Below are positions 1 through 6,232 of a DNA stretch of 16,710 bases, piece after piece. The first letter of the stretch is position 1. The number at the start of each line of letters is the position of its first letter. The notes beneath the pieces were generated by a model that made no database searches, had not been told where the DNA came from, and saw only the letters and a program-made list of their open reading frames with translations. Source of the stretch: Anaerohalosphaeraceae bacterium (lineage in GTDB: Bacteria > Planctomycetota > Phycisphaerae > Sedimentisphaerales > Anaerohalosphaeraceae); contig DAOVIC010000014.1 of assembly GCA_030671565.1 (NCBI GenBank), positions 1 to 16,710 of the forward strand. The letters are read 5' to 3'. The position numbers and the translations under genes were made by a program.

Positions 1-32
1 CCCTTCTCCCCATTCCATGTCTATAAAAACTC

Positions 33-221
33 TGCAAAAAAACAGCTCTTTTCACTACCAAAAAAACCTTCATTGCAAAAAATTGCAGAAAAATGCAGCG
101 TTTTGCGCGTTTTTTCAAAACTGCGCAAAAACCTGCACTTTCCAGCACTTTTCTGTACTTCCCCGCAAGATGTGCGCACTTATCCTCCGGTTTTATGCGG
201 GATTATGCAAAAAAAAACAGG
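33..221. repeat. TGCA / A-tract cluster in gene-free leader
   Basis: The first 311 bases hold no convincing gene. They contain a cluster of short TGCA words followed by A-tracts: TGCAAAAA at 33 and 74, TGCAG at 84 and 94, TGCGCAAAAA at 122, TGCACTTT at 134, and TGCA plus ten A at 206. The copies at 74, 84 and 94 are exactly 10 bp apart, one helical turn, as expected for bent DNA or a cooperative binding site. The role is unknown. A 71-codon reading frame that spans it (17-232) looks like low-complexity translation of the A-tracts. Confidence 0.35.
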
Positions 222-311
222 GTAATTTATAAAAAAATTATTGATATTATAAGAGAATACTATGCCTTTTGATCGTAGAATGGTATGAGTACTAATTGAA
301 AGGGTAGGCAA

Positions 312-731
312 ATGCGTGGTTTGAAGATCTGTTTGTGGGTGGCTGGTGTTTTGTTTTTGCTGGGTGCGGCCGGGATATTCCTGCCTGACCCTGCATGGGT
401 GTCCATTGTCGAATTCTTTGGAGGCGAATCGTCGGATCTTGCGTATTCGCCGCTGTCCGAGTATCTGCTTCGAGTGGCATTAGCCATGTCTTTTCTAATG
501 GGCGTGTATCTGGTCGTTTTGGCTTTGCACCCTATGAAATACCCGGTGTTGATACCGTTTACCGGTCTGGCTTTATTATTCTTAGGCCTGGCCTGCGGGG
601 TATCGGGAGTGCTCGCAGCGATGCCCGTTTTGTGGTTTATGGGTGATTCCTTGAGCTGTTTGGTGCTGGGTGTTCTCATCCTTTTGTTTTGGCAAAAGGC
701 CAAAGTGGATCGAACCGGCAAAGAGAACTAG
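312..731 (+). CDS. Small four-helix integral membrane protein, unknown function
   Basis: This encodes a 139-residue protein dominated by hydrophobic segments: about residues 4-24, 51-72, 79-102 and 112-128. A soluble loop rich in acidic and small residues (about 25-48, containing FFGGESSD) separates the first two helices. The C-terminus is basic and polar (WQKAKVDRTGKEN), so it probably faces the cytoplasm. The ATG is preceded by AGGG at 301-304 with 7-nt spacing, an acceptable ribosome binding site. No catalytic or transport motif was recognised and no family could be named. It stands alone: the next gene is convergent, and the stop codon touches a pair of short direct repeats. The coding character is supported by the clean hydrophobicity pattern and the binding site. 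The function is not. Confidence 0.75.
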   Translation: MRGLKICLWVAGVLFLLGAAGIFLPDPAWVSIVEFFGGESSDLAYSPLSEYLLRVALAMSFLMGVYLVVLALHPMKYPVLIPFTGLALLFLGLACGVSGVLAAMPVLWFMGDSLSCLVLGVLILLFWQKAKVDRTGKEN

Positions 732-779
732 TGCTGTGTCCCTGATAAAAATCAGGATCAGCTTGTGCTGTGTCCCTGA
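731..779. repeat. Two perfect 15-bp direct repeats flanking a small inverted repeat
   Basis: The word GTGCTGTGTCCCTGA occurs at 731-745 and again at 765-779, a 34-bp period. A perfect hairpin lies between them: CCTGAT (741-746), loop AAAA, ATCAGG (751-756). No further copy was seen in the window. The pair sits between the convergent 3' ends of the membrane-protein gene and the HTH-receiver gene, a typical location for REP-like intergenic elements. The hairpin has no strong T-run, so a role as terminator is uncertain. From memory, GTGCTGTGTCC-type words recur between genes in planctomycetes; this was not checked. Confidence 0.5.
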
Positions 780-802
780 AATAATGACGGGTGCAGGGTG
801 TT

Positions 803-1381
803 CTAGTATATAATTGCAGTTGCTTCTTTTATTATTGCAGCTACTTCTTCTGCGTTCGATGGGTTTGTTACTACTGCGTCGAAACCCTTTTGCAGCAGTG
901 CGGCTGTTTCGTTTTGTCCCATTCCTTCTGCAATCGCAATAACCTTTGTTCCGGCAAGGTCGCTGTTCGATCTTATGTACTGGCATACCTGGTTTGCGTC
1001 GATGTCCTGTGCCATAAGGTTTATCAGTATGACGTGTGGGATCATTTTTTGTGCGAACAGGCCCGCGTCGAAACTGTTTGCCGCTGTGTCTACCTGGTAA
1101 TTCCTGTTGTCGCGAAGTGATTCGGCGAGGTTGTCGGCTTGCTGGAAGTTGCTGTCGATGACGAGAACCCGCATCATGCCCATTTCGAGTTCTTCTGTGG
1201 GTATGTTGTGTGCCTTCATGAAACGGATGAGTTCGGTGGTGGGGATCCTGCGGTCCCTTGAGCCTGGGATCCTGTAGCCCTTTAGCTGGCCGGAGTCAAA
1301 CCACTTCGTTACGGTTCTTGGGGCGACATTGCAAATTTGTGCGACCTGGCCAGTCGTTAAGACATCTTTTCGCTTATGCAT
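803..1381 (-). CDS. HTH (excisionase/MerR-type) plus degenerate receiver-domain regulator
   Basis: This 192-residue protein has two parts. Residues about 8-60 form an HTH_17/MerR-like DNA-binding domain, with LTTGQVAQICNVAPRTV as the helix-turn-helix and GYRIPGSRDRRIP as the wing. Residues about 70-190 have the alternating beta/alpha pattern of a CheY-like receiver (RVLVIDSN, HVILINL, TKVIAIAEG). The receiver is atypical. The phosphoacceptor Asp is Asn121, the usual acidic pair is reduced to Asp76-Ser, the conserved Thr/Ser position reads Ala151, and the conserved Lys before Pro is Asn173. Phosphorylation is therefore unlikely; it may act as a constitutive or ligand- or protein-controlled DNA-binding factor. 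The start is supported by AGGTGAG 8 nt upstream. No sensor kinase is adjacent, and the targets are unknown. Confidence 0.88.
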   Translation of the reverse strand: MHKRKDVLTTGQVAQICNVAPRTVTKWFDSGQLKGYRIPGSRDRRIPTTELIRFMKAHNIPTEELEMGMMRVLVIDSNFQQADNLAESLRDNRNYQVDTAANSFDAGLFAQKMIPHVILINLMAQDIDANQVCQYIRSNSDLAGTKVIAIAEGMGQNETAALLQKGFDAVVTNPSNAEEVAAIIKEATAIIY

Positions 1382-2057
1382 ATTTTCTCACCTGTCTCTT
1401 TTCCCCCCAAAAAAGCGGGGCAAATATCGTTTCTCTTCATCATCCTTTATGATTTCATCTCGGCTTCGGTGCCGGATGCAGTCCTGTGAAGTTTGTTTCG
1501 GCAGGATTCCGGGGTAGGCTAACCTGAGAGTTTGTAAAGTCGTTTTTTTTCGATTTTTGGATTTATTTTCGGCACAGATGGTCCTATAAACCAGCGATCT
1601 GGGGTTTGGCGGGGAAAATGAACCGTCCGGGAGATTTTACGTACTATAGCAGTGCGAATTGCGGTGTTTGCTGGTATGGTTTGTAGGCTGAGGAAATTAC
1701 CATAATTTTACTTGACCGTTTATCAGCATGTTGTATCATTAGAGCGGTTGTCCATTTATTTTGGGCATCGTGCGCTGAGTGGTTGTTTTCATTTGGCGTT
1801 AGATTTTTTTGCCATGTTGGCACCAGGTTAGAAGTGCCTAAGGATTGAAAGGCAGTAAAGCTACGAAAGCACTGTCGGCATGAGGGATGGGCGAAAGGCA
1901 TAATTTGTCAAGTCCGGATTCCTGATTGTGGCGGTGAATACTGACGTTTGGGATTTTTTTATAAGAGCGTGATTGTGATCAGTTTAAAGTCGATAATCGT
2001 GTGTTGGAGAAACGGAGCTTGCGGAATTTTTACGAGTTCGCGAATCTGTTCAGAGCT

Positions 2058-2084
2058 GCCCGGAGAAGGCAGACCTTCCGGGGC
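2058..2084 (+). other. Stem-loop upstream of rny
   Basis: GCCC-GG-AG-AAGG, loop CAGA, CCTT-CC-G-GGGC forms a stem of about ten pairs with small bulges, centred near 2071. It lies about 155 bp before the rny start codon and is not followed by a T-run, so it does not resemble an intrinsic terminator. It may belong to a small RNA or to a long 5' leader of rny. Confidence 0.35.
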
Positions 2085-2179
2085 GCGTTGCTTCGACTGA
2101 GAGAAAAGCTTTTATAATAAAAACTTATTCCCGAAACTGATCGTATCTTTCCCTGCGGTTTCTGCCGTTTTATCTTTCC

Positions 2180-2207
2180 TTGCGCTTCTATTGATAGTAC
2201 TTATTAC
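2180..2207 (+). promoter_or_regulatory. Possible sigma70-type promoter for rny
   Basis: TTGCGC (2180-2185) and TATTAC (2202-2207) are separated by 16 nt and lie about 33 nt before the rny ATG. Each hexamer keeps four consensus positions. This is a weak match and is offered only as the best candidate in the region. Confidence 0.22.
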
Positions 2208-2239
2208 ATTGATCAAAGTTAACAGGGAAAGGTATAGAG

Positions 2240-3829
2240 ATGGAACTTTTTAACATGATTGCCGCCCAAATAACGGGCGGGCAAATAATTATTGGGGTTG
2301 TCGGTTTAGCAGTCGGCGGGGCACTTATTTTTGTTATCGAGCGTGTGGTTTTTTCCGCGAAAACGAAATCTCTTAAAGAGCAGCTTGAAGCAAAGGTCAG
2401 CTCTGCGAAGCGGGAAGCGGAGAATATTATCAAATCGGCACAACTTGATGCCGCAGGCGAGGTGATCAAGAAAAAGGAAAAATTCACAGCGGAGATGAAT
2501 CAGGCACAGGCTCAGTTTCGCAATCAGGAAAACCGTCTTAGCAAACGTGAGGACGTTTTGGATCGTGAGGCAGAGGAACTTCGCGAGCGTGAAAAAGAGA
2601 TGAAAGTCTCCGAAGGTGAATTGACCCGTAAGAATCAGATCATCGAAGTGAAGAACCGCGAGCTTTCTAAGATAATCGCTCAGCAGAAGAACCAGCTATT
2701 GAAGATATCCTCGATGAGCATCGAAAGCGCCAAGGAACTTTTGCTTATGCGTCTCGAAGATGAGTGCGAGCGCGATATGAATAAGCTTATCGAGCGTAAA
2801 CTTGAAGAGACTAACGAGTTGGCCGCCGAGAAAAGCCGTGAAATAATCACGACGGCGATCCAGCGTTATGCCGCCGAGCAGACCTGCGAGGTAAGCGTAT
2901 CGATGGTGGATATTCCAAACGACGAGATGAAGGGTCGTGTGATCGGTCGCGAGGGTCGTAATATTCGTGCTTTCGAGCAGGCGACCGGCGTCGATGTGAT
3001 CGTTGACGATACTCCGGGTGTTATTATCGTAAGCGGATTTAATCCGTTGCGGCGTGAGATCGCACGGCAGAGTATGAATAAGCTTATCCAGGACGGCCGT
3101 ATTCATCCGACTCGTATCGAAGAGCTTGTTGTTCAGACGACCAAGGACGTAAACGAGAAGGTCCTTCAGTTGGGTAAGGCAGCCGCTGCGGAGGTTGATG
3201 TTCGCGGGCTTAATAATAAAGTGCTTTCTATGATGGGTTCGCTTCACTATCGGACGAGTTTTGGTCAGAACGTTCTTCGCCATTGTGTTGAGGTCGCCTT
3301 CCTTGCACAGGTTATGGCGGACGAGCTTGGGATCGACAGTTCAGTGGCACGACGTGCGGGCTTTTTGCATGACATCGGCAAGGCGATGGACCGTGAGGTA
3401 GAAGGCGGTCATCCTGCGATCGGAGCAAATTATCTTCGCCGGTTCAAAGAGGATTCGATCGTATTGAACGCTGTGGAAGCACATCATGGCGATATTACGG
3501 CGGACAATCCTTATACTCCGCTTGTGGCGGCGGCGGATGCGATAAGTGCGTCGCGGCCCGGTGCCAGACGTGAGACGCTTGAGCGTTATATTAAGCGGCT
3601 TGAAAAACTCGAAGAGATCGGTGCCAGCTTTGACGGCGTGGTGAACTGCTATGCTATCCAGGCGGGCAGGGAAGTGCGTGTGATCGTTAATTCCGAGAAG
3701 ATCGACGACGAAATCGCGACGAAAATTGCGAGGGATATCGCGGGCAAGATCGAAGAGGATATGACGTATCCTGGCGAGATCAAGGTTACGCTGCTTCGTG
3801 AGGTTCGGTGCGTGGAATATGCTCGCTAA
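2240..3829 (+). CDS. rny: Ribonuclease Y (membrane-anchored endoribonuclease)
   Basis: This 529-residue protein has the complete RNase Y architecture and normal length. There is an N-terminal membrane helix (about 12-37, IIIGVVGLAVGGALIFVI). A long charged coiled coil follows (about 40-205). A KH RNA-binding domain (about 215-285) carries the GxxG loop Gly236-Arg-Glu-Gly239. The HD metal-dependent phosphohydrolase domain contains HDIGKA with His377-Asp378 and the later EAHHGD motif. In characterised bacteria the enzyme makes the initiating endonucleolytic cuts in mRNA decay at the inner membrane. The ATG follows GGGAAAGG at a suitable distance. The YmdB-type phosphoesterase gene starts 80 bp downstream in the same direction, a pairing also known in Firmicutes and Mollicutes, which suggests one transcript. 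No anomaly was seen in the active-site motifs. Confidence 0.97.
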   Translation: MELFNMIAAQITGGQIIIGVVGLAVGGALIFVIERVVFSAKTKSLKEQLEAKVSSAKREAENIIKSAQLDAAGEVIKKKEKFTAEMNQAQAQFRNQENRLSKREDVLDREAEELREREKEMKVSEGELTRKNQIIEVKNRELSKIIAQQKNQLLKISSMSIESAKELLLMRLEDECERDMNKLIERKLEETNELAAEKSREIITTAIQRYAAEQTCEVSVSMVDIPNDEMKGRVIGREGRNIRAFEQATGVDVIVDDTPGVIIVSGFNPLRREIARQSMNKLIQDGRIHPTRIEELVVQTTKDVNEKVLQLGKAAAAEVDVRGLNNKVLSMMGSLHYRTSFGQNVLRHCVEVAFLAQVMADELGIDSSVARRAGFLHDIGKAMDREVEGGHPAIGANYLRRFKEDSIVLNAVEAHHGDITADNPYTPLVAAADAISASRPGARRETLERYIKRLEKLEEIGASFDGVVNCYAIQAGREVRVIVNSEKIDDEIATKIARDIAGKIEEDMTYPGEIKVTLLREVRCVEYAR

Positions 3830-3909
3830 GAAAATGTAAGATTTATGATTCGGCCTTTTGGTCGAGGCTGGATCAATTATATAACGGATTATTTGTCAGA
3901 GTTTGTATT

Positions 3910-4758
3910 TTGAAGATCAAGGTACTTTGCATAGGTGATATTGTCGGACGTCCCGGGCGGCATATTTTGTCGCAGGAACTGGGACGTATTGTGTCTGAAC
4001 GTAATATCGATTGCGTGATCGCTAATGCTGAAAATGCAGCCGGCGGGAGCGGGCTTACCTGTCAGATATATGAGAAGCTGCTGCGGTATGGTGTGCACCT
4101 TATTACGCTTGGCGACCATGCTTATCGCAAGCGGGAGATCATCCCGATCCTTGAGGAACGGGATAATATCGTTCGGCCCGCTAATCTTTCGACGTGTTCA
4201 GCGGGTAAGGATCTTGCCGTTTACCATACCTCCAAAGGTGTGCGCGTCGGGGTGATAACGCTGATCGGCAGAGTGTTTATGAAGCCGGCGGATTGTCCTT
4301 ATGCTAAGATCGATTCGCTGCTTGGCAGAGCTGAGCAGCTGGCCGATGTTGTGTTCGTCGATATGCATGCAGAGGCGACGAGCGATAAGGTGGCGATGGG
4401 GCATTATCTTGCCGGTAAGGTCAGTTGTGTTTTCGGGACGCATACGCATGTTGCGACTGCTGATGAGAAGATACTCGATGGCGGAACGGCTTATATTACA
4501 GATGTCGGTATGACGGGGGCACATGATTCGGTTCTGGGGCGGAAGAAGGAAAGCGTTATTAAGGCGTTTCGCACGCAGATGCCTTTTCCGTTTGAGATAG
4601 CTACCGGTGACGTGAGGATGGACGCTATTGAGGTGCTGGTCGATGGCAATACCGGCAAGGCCGAGCGGATCGAACGCCTGGAGGTTCGTGAGGAAAGCGC
4701 AGAGGAAAGCGGCTATGACAGCGACGATGGACGACCTGAGTATTTTAACGAGTTTTAG
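3910..4758 (+). CDS. ymdB: YmdB-family metallophosphoesterase (TIGR00282), probable cyclic-nucleotide phosphodiesterase
   Basis: The sequence matches the YmdB/TIGR00282 family throughout. Metal-ligand positions are Asp10 (CIGDIVGRPGRH), Glu41-Asn42 (NAENAAGG), Asp69-His70 (LGDHAY), His153 and His178/His180 (THTHV). Family members characterised in Bacillus hydrolyse 2',3'-cyclic nucleotides and influence RNA turnover and biofilm decisions. The start is placed at TTG 3910, giving MKIKVLCIGD and 282 residues, slightly above the usual 260-270. An upstream ATG at 3808 would overlap rny and add 34 residues unlike the family. The binding site before TTG is weak. The usual GNH motif reads GDH here, with Asp at the position of Asn67 of the Bacillus enzyme. 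The C-terminus has an acidic tail (about the last 25 residues). It is probably co-transcribed with rny. Confidence 0.92.
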   Translation: MKIKVLCIGDIVGRPGRHILSQELGRIVSERNIDCVIANAENAAGGSGLTCQIYEKLLRYGVHLITLGDHAYRKREIIPILEERDNIVRPANLSTCSAGKDLAVYHTSKGVRVGVITLIGRVFMKPADCPYAKIDSLLGRAEQLADVVFVDMHAEATSDKVAMGHYLAGKVSCVFGTHTHVATADEKILDGGTAYITDVGMTGAHDSVLGRKKESVIKAFRTQMPFPFEIATGDVRMDAIEVLVDGNTGKAERIERLEVREESAEESGYDSDDGRPEYFNEF

Positions 4759-4782
4759 GCCGGCCGTTTTTGGCGGCAGTTC

Positions 4783-4834
4783 CTGGTTTTTGTCTACCAG
4801 TTTTTTCCCTCTTTGGTTCTCCTTTGGTAGAGGG
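4783..4834 (+). terminator. Overlapping inverted repeats with T-runs after ymdB
   Basis: CTGGT (4783-4787) pairs with ACCAG (4796-4800) and is followed directly by six T (4801-4806), the layout of a weak intrinsic terminator. A second perfect 6-bp stem, CCCTCT (4807-4812) with AGAGGG (4829-4834), is followed by TTTCTT. A third pairing, CTACCA (4794-4799) with TGGTAG (4825-4830), is mutually exclusive with both. The location 25 bp after the ymdB stop supports a termination role. Confidence 0.55.
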
Positions 4835-4861
4835 TTTCTTCGTATTTTGCTCATTCAATGT

Positions 4862-4960
4862 TAATTTTGGGTGTTATTGGGGTTGTTTTTGGTGTTGGGG
4901 CGGTTTTTTTTAGTTTAGTTGGGGTGGTTTTGGTTCGATTTAGTTCTAGAGGTTAAGGCG
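4862..4960 (+). other. G/T-rich, C-poor leader tract
   Basis: The plus strand here is almost entirely G and T. Only two C occur in the 80 bases from 4861, and there are GGG or GGGG runs at 4869, 4879, 4897 and 4921. The loops between the runs (7, 14 and 20 nt) are too long for a canonical G-quadruplex. It forms the leader of the coiled-coil membrane gene at 5010. No clear promoter was found in it. Confidence 0.35.
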
Positions 4961-5009
4961 CCGATGGTGTTTTTGCGTTTTATTATCGGAATTGAATCGG
5001 GAGTTTGAA

Positions 5010-6068
5010 ATGGATGTTAATAATGGTGACGGTAGTCGTGTTTCGGCTGTTGAAGACGGTACGAAGGTGTCCAGTGTCTTTGAACCTGCCTTGAAGAAAC
5101 GAAGCGGTCAATGGTTTATGATCGGATTCCTGATGATCCTTTTTGTTGTGAGCACCGCTTGTGTTGGGTGGCTTTATGTTGAAAACCGGGCGATGAGTCA
5201 AGCTAAGGAACAACTGGTGAAACAGAATTATTCTGCTGTGACGCGTATTGAAGCTACGGGGCAAAGTATTAGGTCTTACGAAGAGATGATATCAATGCTT
5301 AGCAGTGAAAACGCATTGCTTGAAGATCAGAATGCAGGGTTTGCCGGTGTGGAGAGATTGCTTCGGCTTGAGATCGCCGAGCTTGAAGGTGCGATCGCAG
5401 GGTATAAGAATCAGATCGCAGGGTTGAAGATGAACAGGTCGCCTTATAAGGATAATGATGCCTTGTCGAGTTTGAATGCTTCGCTTGTCAGCGAAAACGA
5501 AGAGCTTGCCGGTAAGGTTGCTATACTGAGCGATCAGGTGAATAAGGCGAGCAGGGTTTACCGGCAGAGGCTTATCGAATTGCAGGGGAAAAACGATAGG
5601 ATCACGGCGGAGAATATTTCGCTTTTGGGAAAAAACGCCCAGCTTATCGGACGTTACGGTGAAATTGCGGCGGAAAAAACGATTCTTTTTGAAGAAAATG
5701 TCAGTCTTGCTGCCGAGAATGAAAGCGTTATATCTGAAAATAGCGATCTTTCTGAGAAAATAGCTGAGGTTGATGTTTTGAACGCAGAGCTTTTTAGTGA
5801 AAATGAAAAGCTTTCGGAAAAGAACAACATTTTATTGAGCCAAAAGCTGGAACTTGCGGAGGTGACGAAGGAGATTACGGTGGAAAATGTTGCCCTTACT
5901 AAGAAAAACGCACGTCTTGCGGCGCAAAAGGCTGTCCCTGTGATTAAAAAGCCGGACGTTTTGGTTAAAGGTACGGTAGCTGACATGCTTGCCAGTGTGG
6001 AACCGGAAGGTAAAAGCCGATTTGTGGCGAGTGAAAAAAAGCGTTCAAAATCTGCCGCAAAGGAGTAA
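5010..6068 (+). CDS. Single-pass membrane coiled-coil protein with asparagine-rich heptads
   Basis: This is a 352-residue protein of no recognised family. About 33 polar N-terminal residues precede a membrane helix (about 36-56, WFMIGFLMILFVVSTACVGW). The rest is coiled coil, broken near residues 142-150 (NRSPYKDND), and ends in a basic Ala/Lys/Ser-rich tail after about 309. Residues 202-303 form 15 uninterrupted heptads. Position d is Leu, Ile or Val throughout, and position a is Asn in 10 of 15 (for example NVSLAAENESVISEN). ATG 5010 was chosen over TTG 4992 because GGGAG lies 8 nt before it. The membrane helix without a cleavage site suggests an anchored rod, with the coil probably in the periplasm. 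It might be a scaffold or spacer protein. Its neighbours include another coiled-coil giant (9108), but no functional link is proven. Confidence 0.85.
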   Translation: MDVNNGDGSRVSAVEDGTKVSSVFEPALKKRSGQWFMIGFLMILFVVSTACVGWLYVENRAMSQAKEQLVKQNYSAVTRIEATGQSIRSYEEMISMLSSENALLEDQNAGFAGVERLLRLEIAELEGAIAGYKNQIAGLKMNRSPYKDNDALSSLNASLVSENEELAGKVAILSDQVNKASRVYRQRLIELQGKNDRITAENISLLGKNAQLIGRYGEIAAEKTILFEENVSLAAENESVISENSDLSEKIAEVDVLNAELFSENEKLSEKNNILLSQKLELAEVTKEITVENVALTKKNARLAAQKAVPVIKKPDVLVKGTVADMLASVEPEGKSRFVASEKKRSKSAAKE

Positions 6069-6112
6069 AAATAGCGATTTGCGGCATAAATGCGGTATGC
6101 AGGGATCAAAAA

Positions 6113-6125
6113 TAGTATAATACTA
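6113..6125 (+). promoter_or_regulatory. Palindrome containing TATAAT, possible -10 element
   Basis: TAGTAT-A-ATACTA is a perfect 6-bp-arm inverted repeat that embeds TATAAT (6116-6121), about 112 bp upstream of the 6233 start codon. No convincing -35 hexamer lies 16-18 nt upstream. A hairpin, TCGCC-TTTC-GGCGA (6148-6161), would fall in the resulting 5' leader. It may be an operator over a -10 element or only an AT-rich palindrome. Confidence 0.3.
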
Positions 6126-6219
6126 GACGCCGGCAGTAGTGGTGGATTCGCCTTTCGGCGAGGCTGTTAAATCAGGAAGTTGTCTGGCGATAGATAGGCG
6201 GGCATTAGTGATATTGGGC

Positions 6220-6225
6220 AAGGAG
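6220..6225 (+). promoter_or_regulatory. Strong ribosome binding site for the 6233 gene
   Basis: AAGGAG lies 7 nt before ATG 6233, close to the ideal Shine-Dalgarno match, and fixes the start of the signal-peptide-bearing protein. Confidence 0.75.
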
Positions 6226-6232
6226 TTTTATA

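Larger units (their letters stand above)
1382..2239. other. Long intergenic region (about 860 bp) without a convincing gene
   Basis: This separates the minus-strand HTH-receiver gene from rny, so it must hold both promoters. Short inverted repeats are present: CCCC/GGGG at 1405-1420 in the HTH gene leader, TGCCA-TGT-TGGCA at 1810-1822, and a stronger stem-loop at 2058-2084. The only longer reading frame (1644-1901, minus, 85 codons) has no recognisable domain, no clear binding site and amino-acid composition like translated non-coding DNA. No tRNA, tmRNA, 6S, SRP or RNase P signature was recognised. Unrecognised small RNA genes are possible. Confidence 0.5.

Noticed and set aside
17..232. 71-codon plus-strand reading frame at the left edge
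   Set aside because: Lys/Asn/Cys/Phe-rich translation of A-tract and TGCA repeats; no binding site, no domain.
1644..1901. 85-codon minus-strand reading frame in the gap before rny
   Set aside because: Composition like random translation, no ribosome binding site or recognisable motif.
2696..3283. 195-codon minus-strand frame inside rny
   Set aside because: Antisense shadow of a conserved RNase Y coding region.
3808..3909. ATG 3808 as the start of the YmdB homologue
   Set aside because: Would overlap rny and add 34 residues unlike the family; TTG 3910 gives the expected MKIKVLCIGD beginning.
4198..4854. 218-codon minus-strand frame over ymdB and its terminator region
   Set aside because: Antisense to conserved YmdB motifs; no family features of its own.
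4869..4924. Possible G-quadruplex in the G/T-rich tract
   Set aside because: Four G-runs exist but two loops are 14 and 20 nt, outside canonical limits.
4929..4938. GGTTCGATT, resembling a tRNA T-loop
   Set aside because: No acceptor stem, anticodon arm or other tRNA parts around it.
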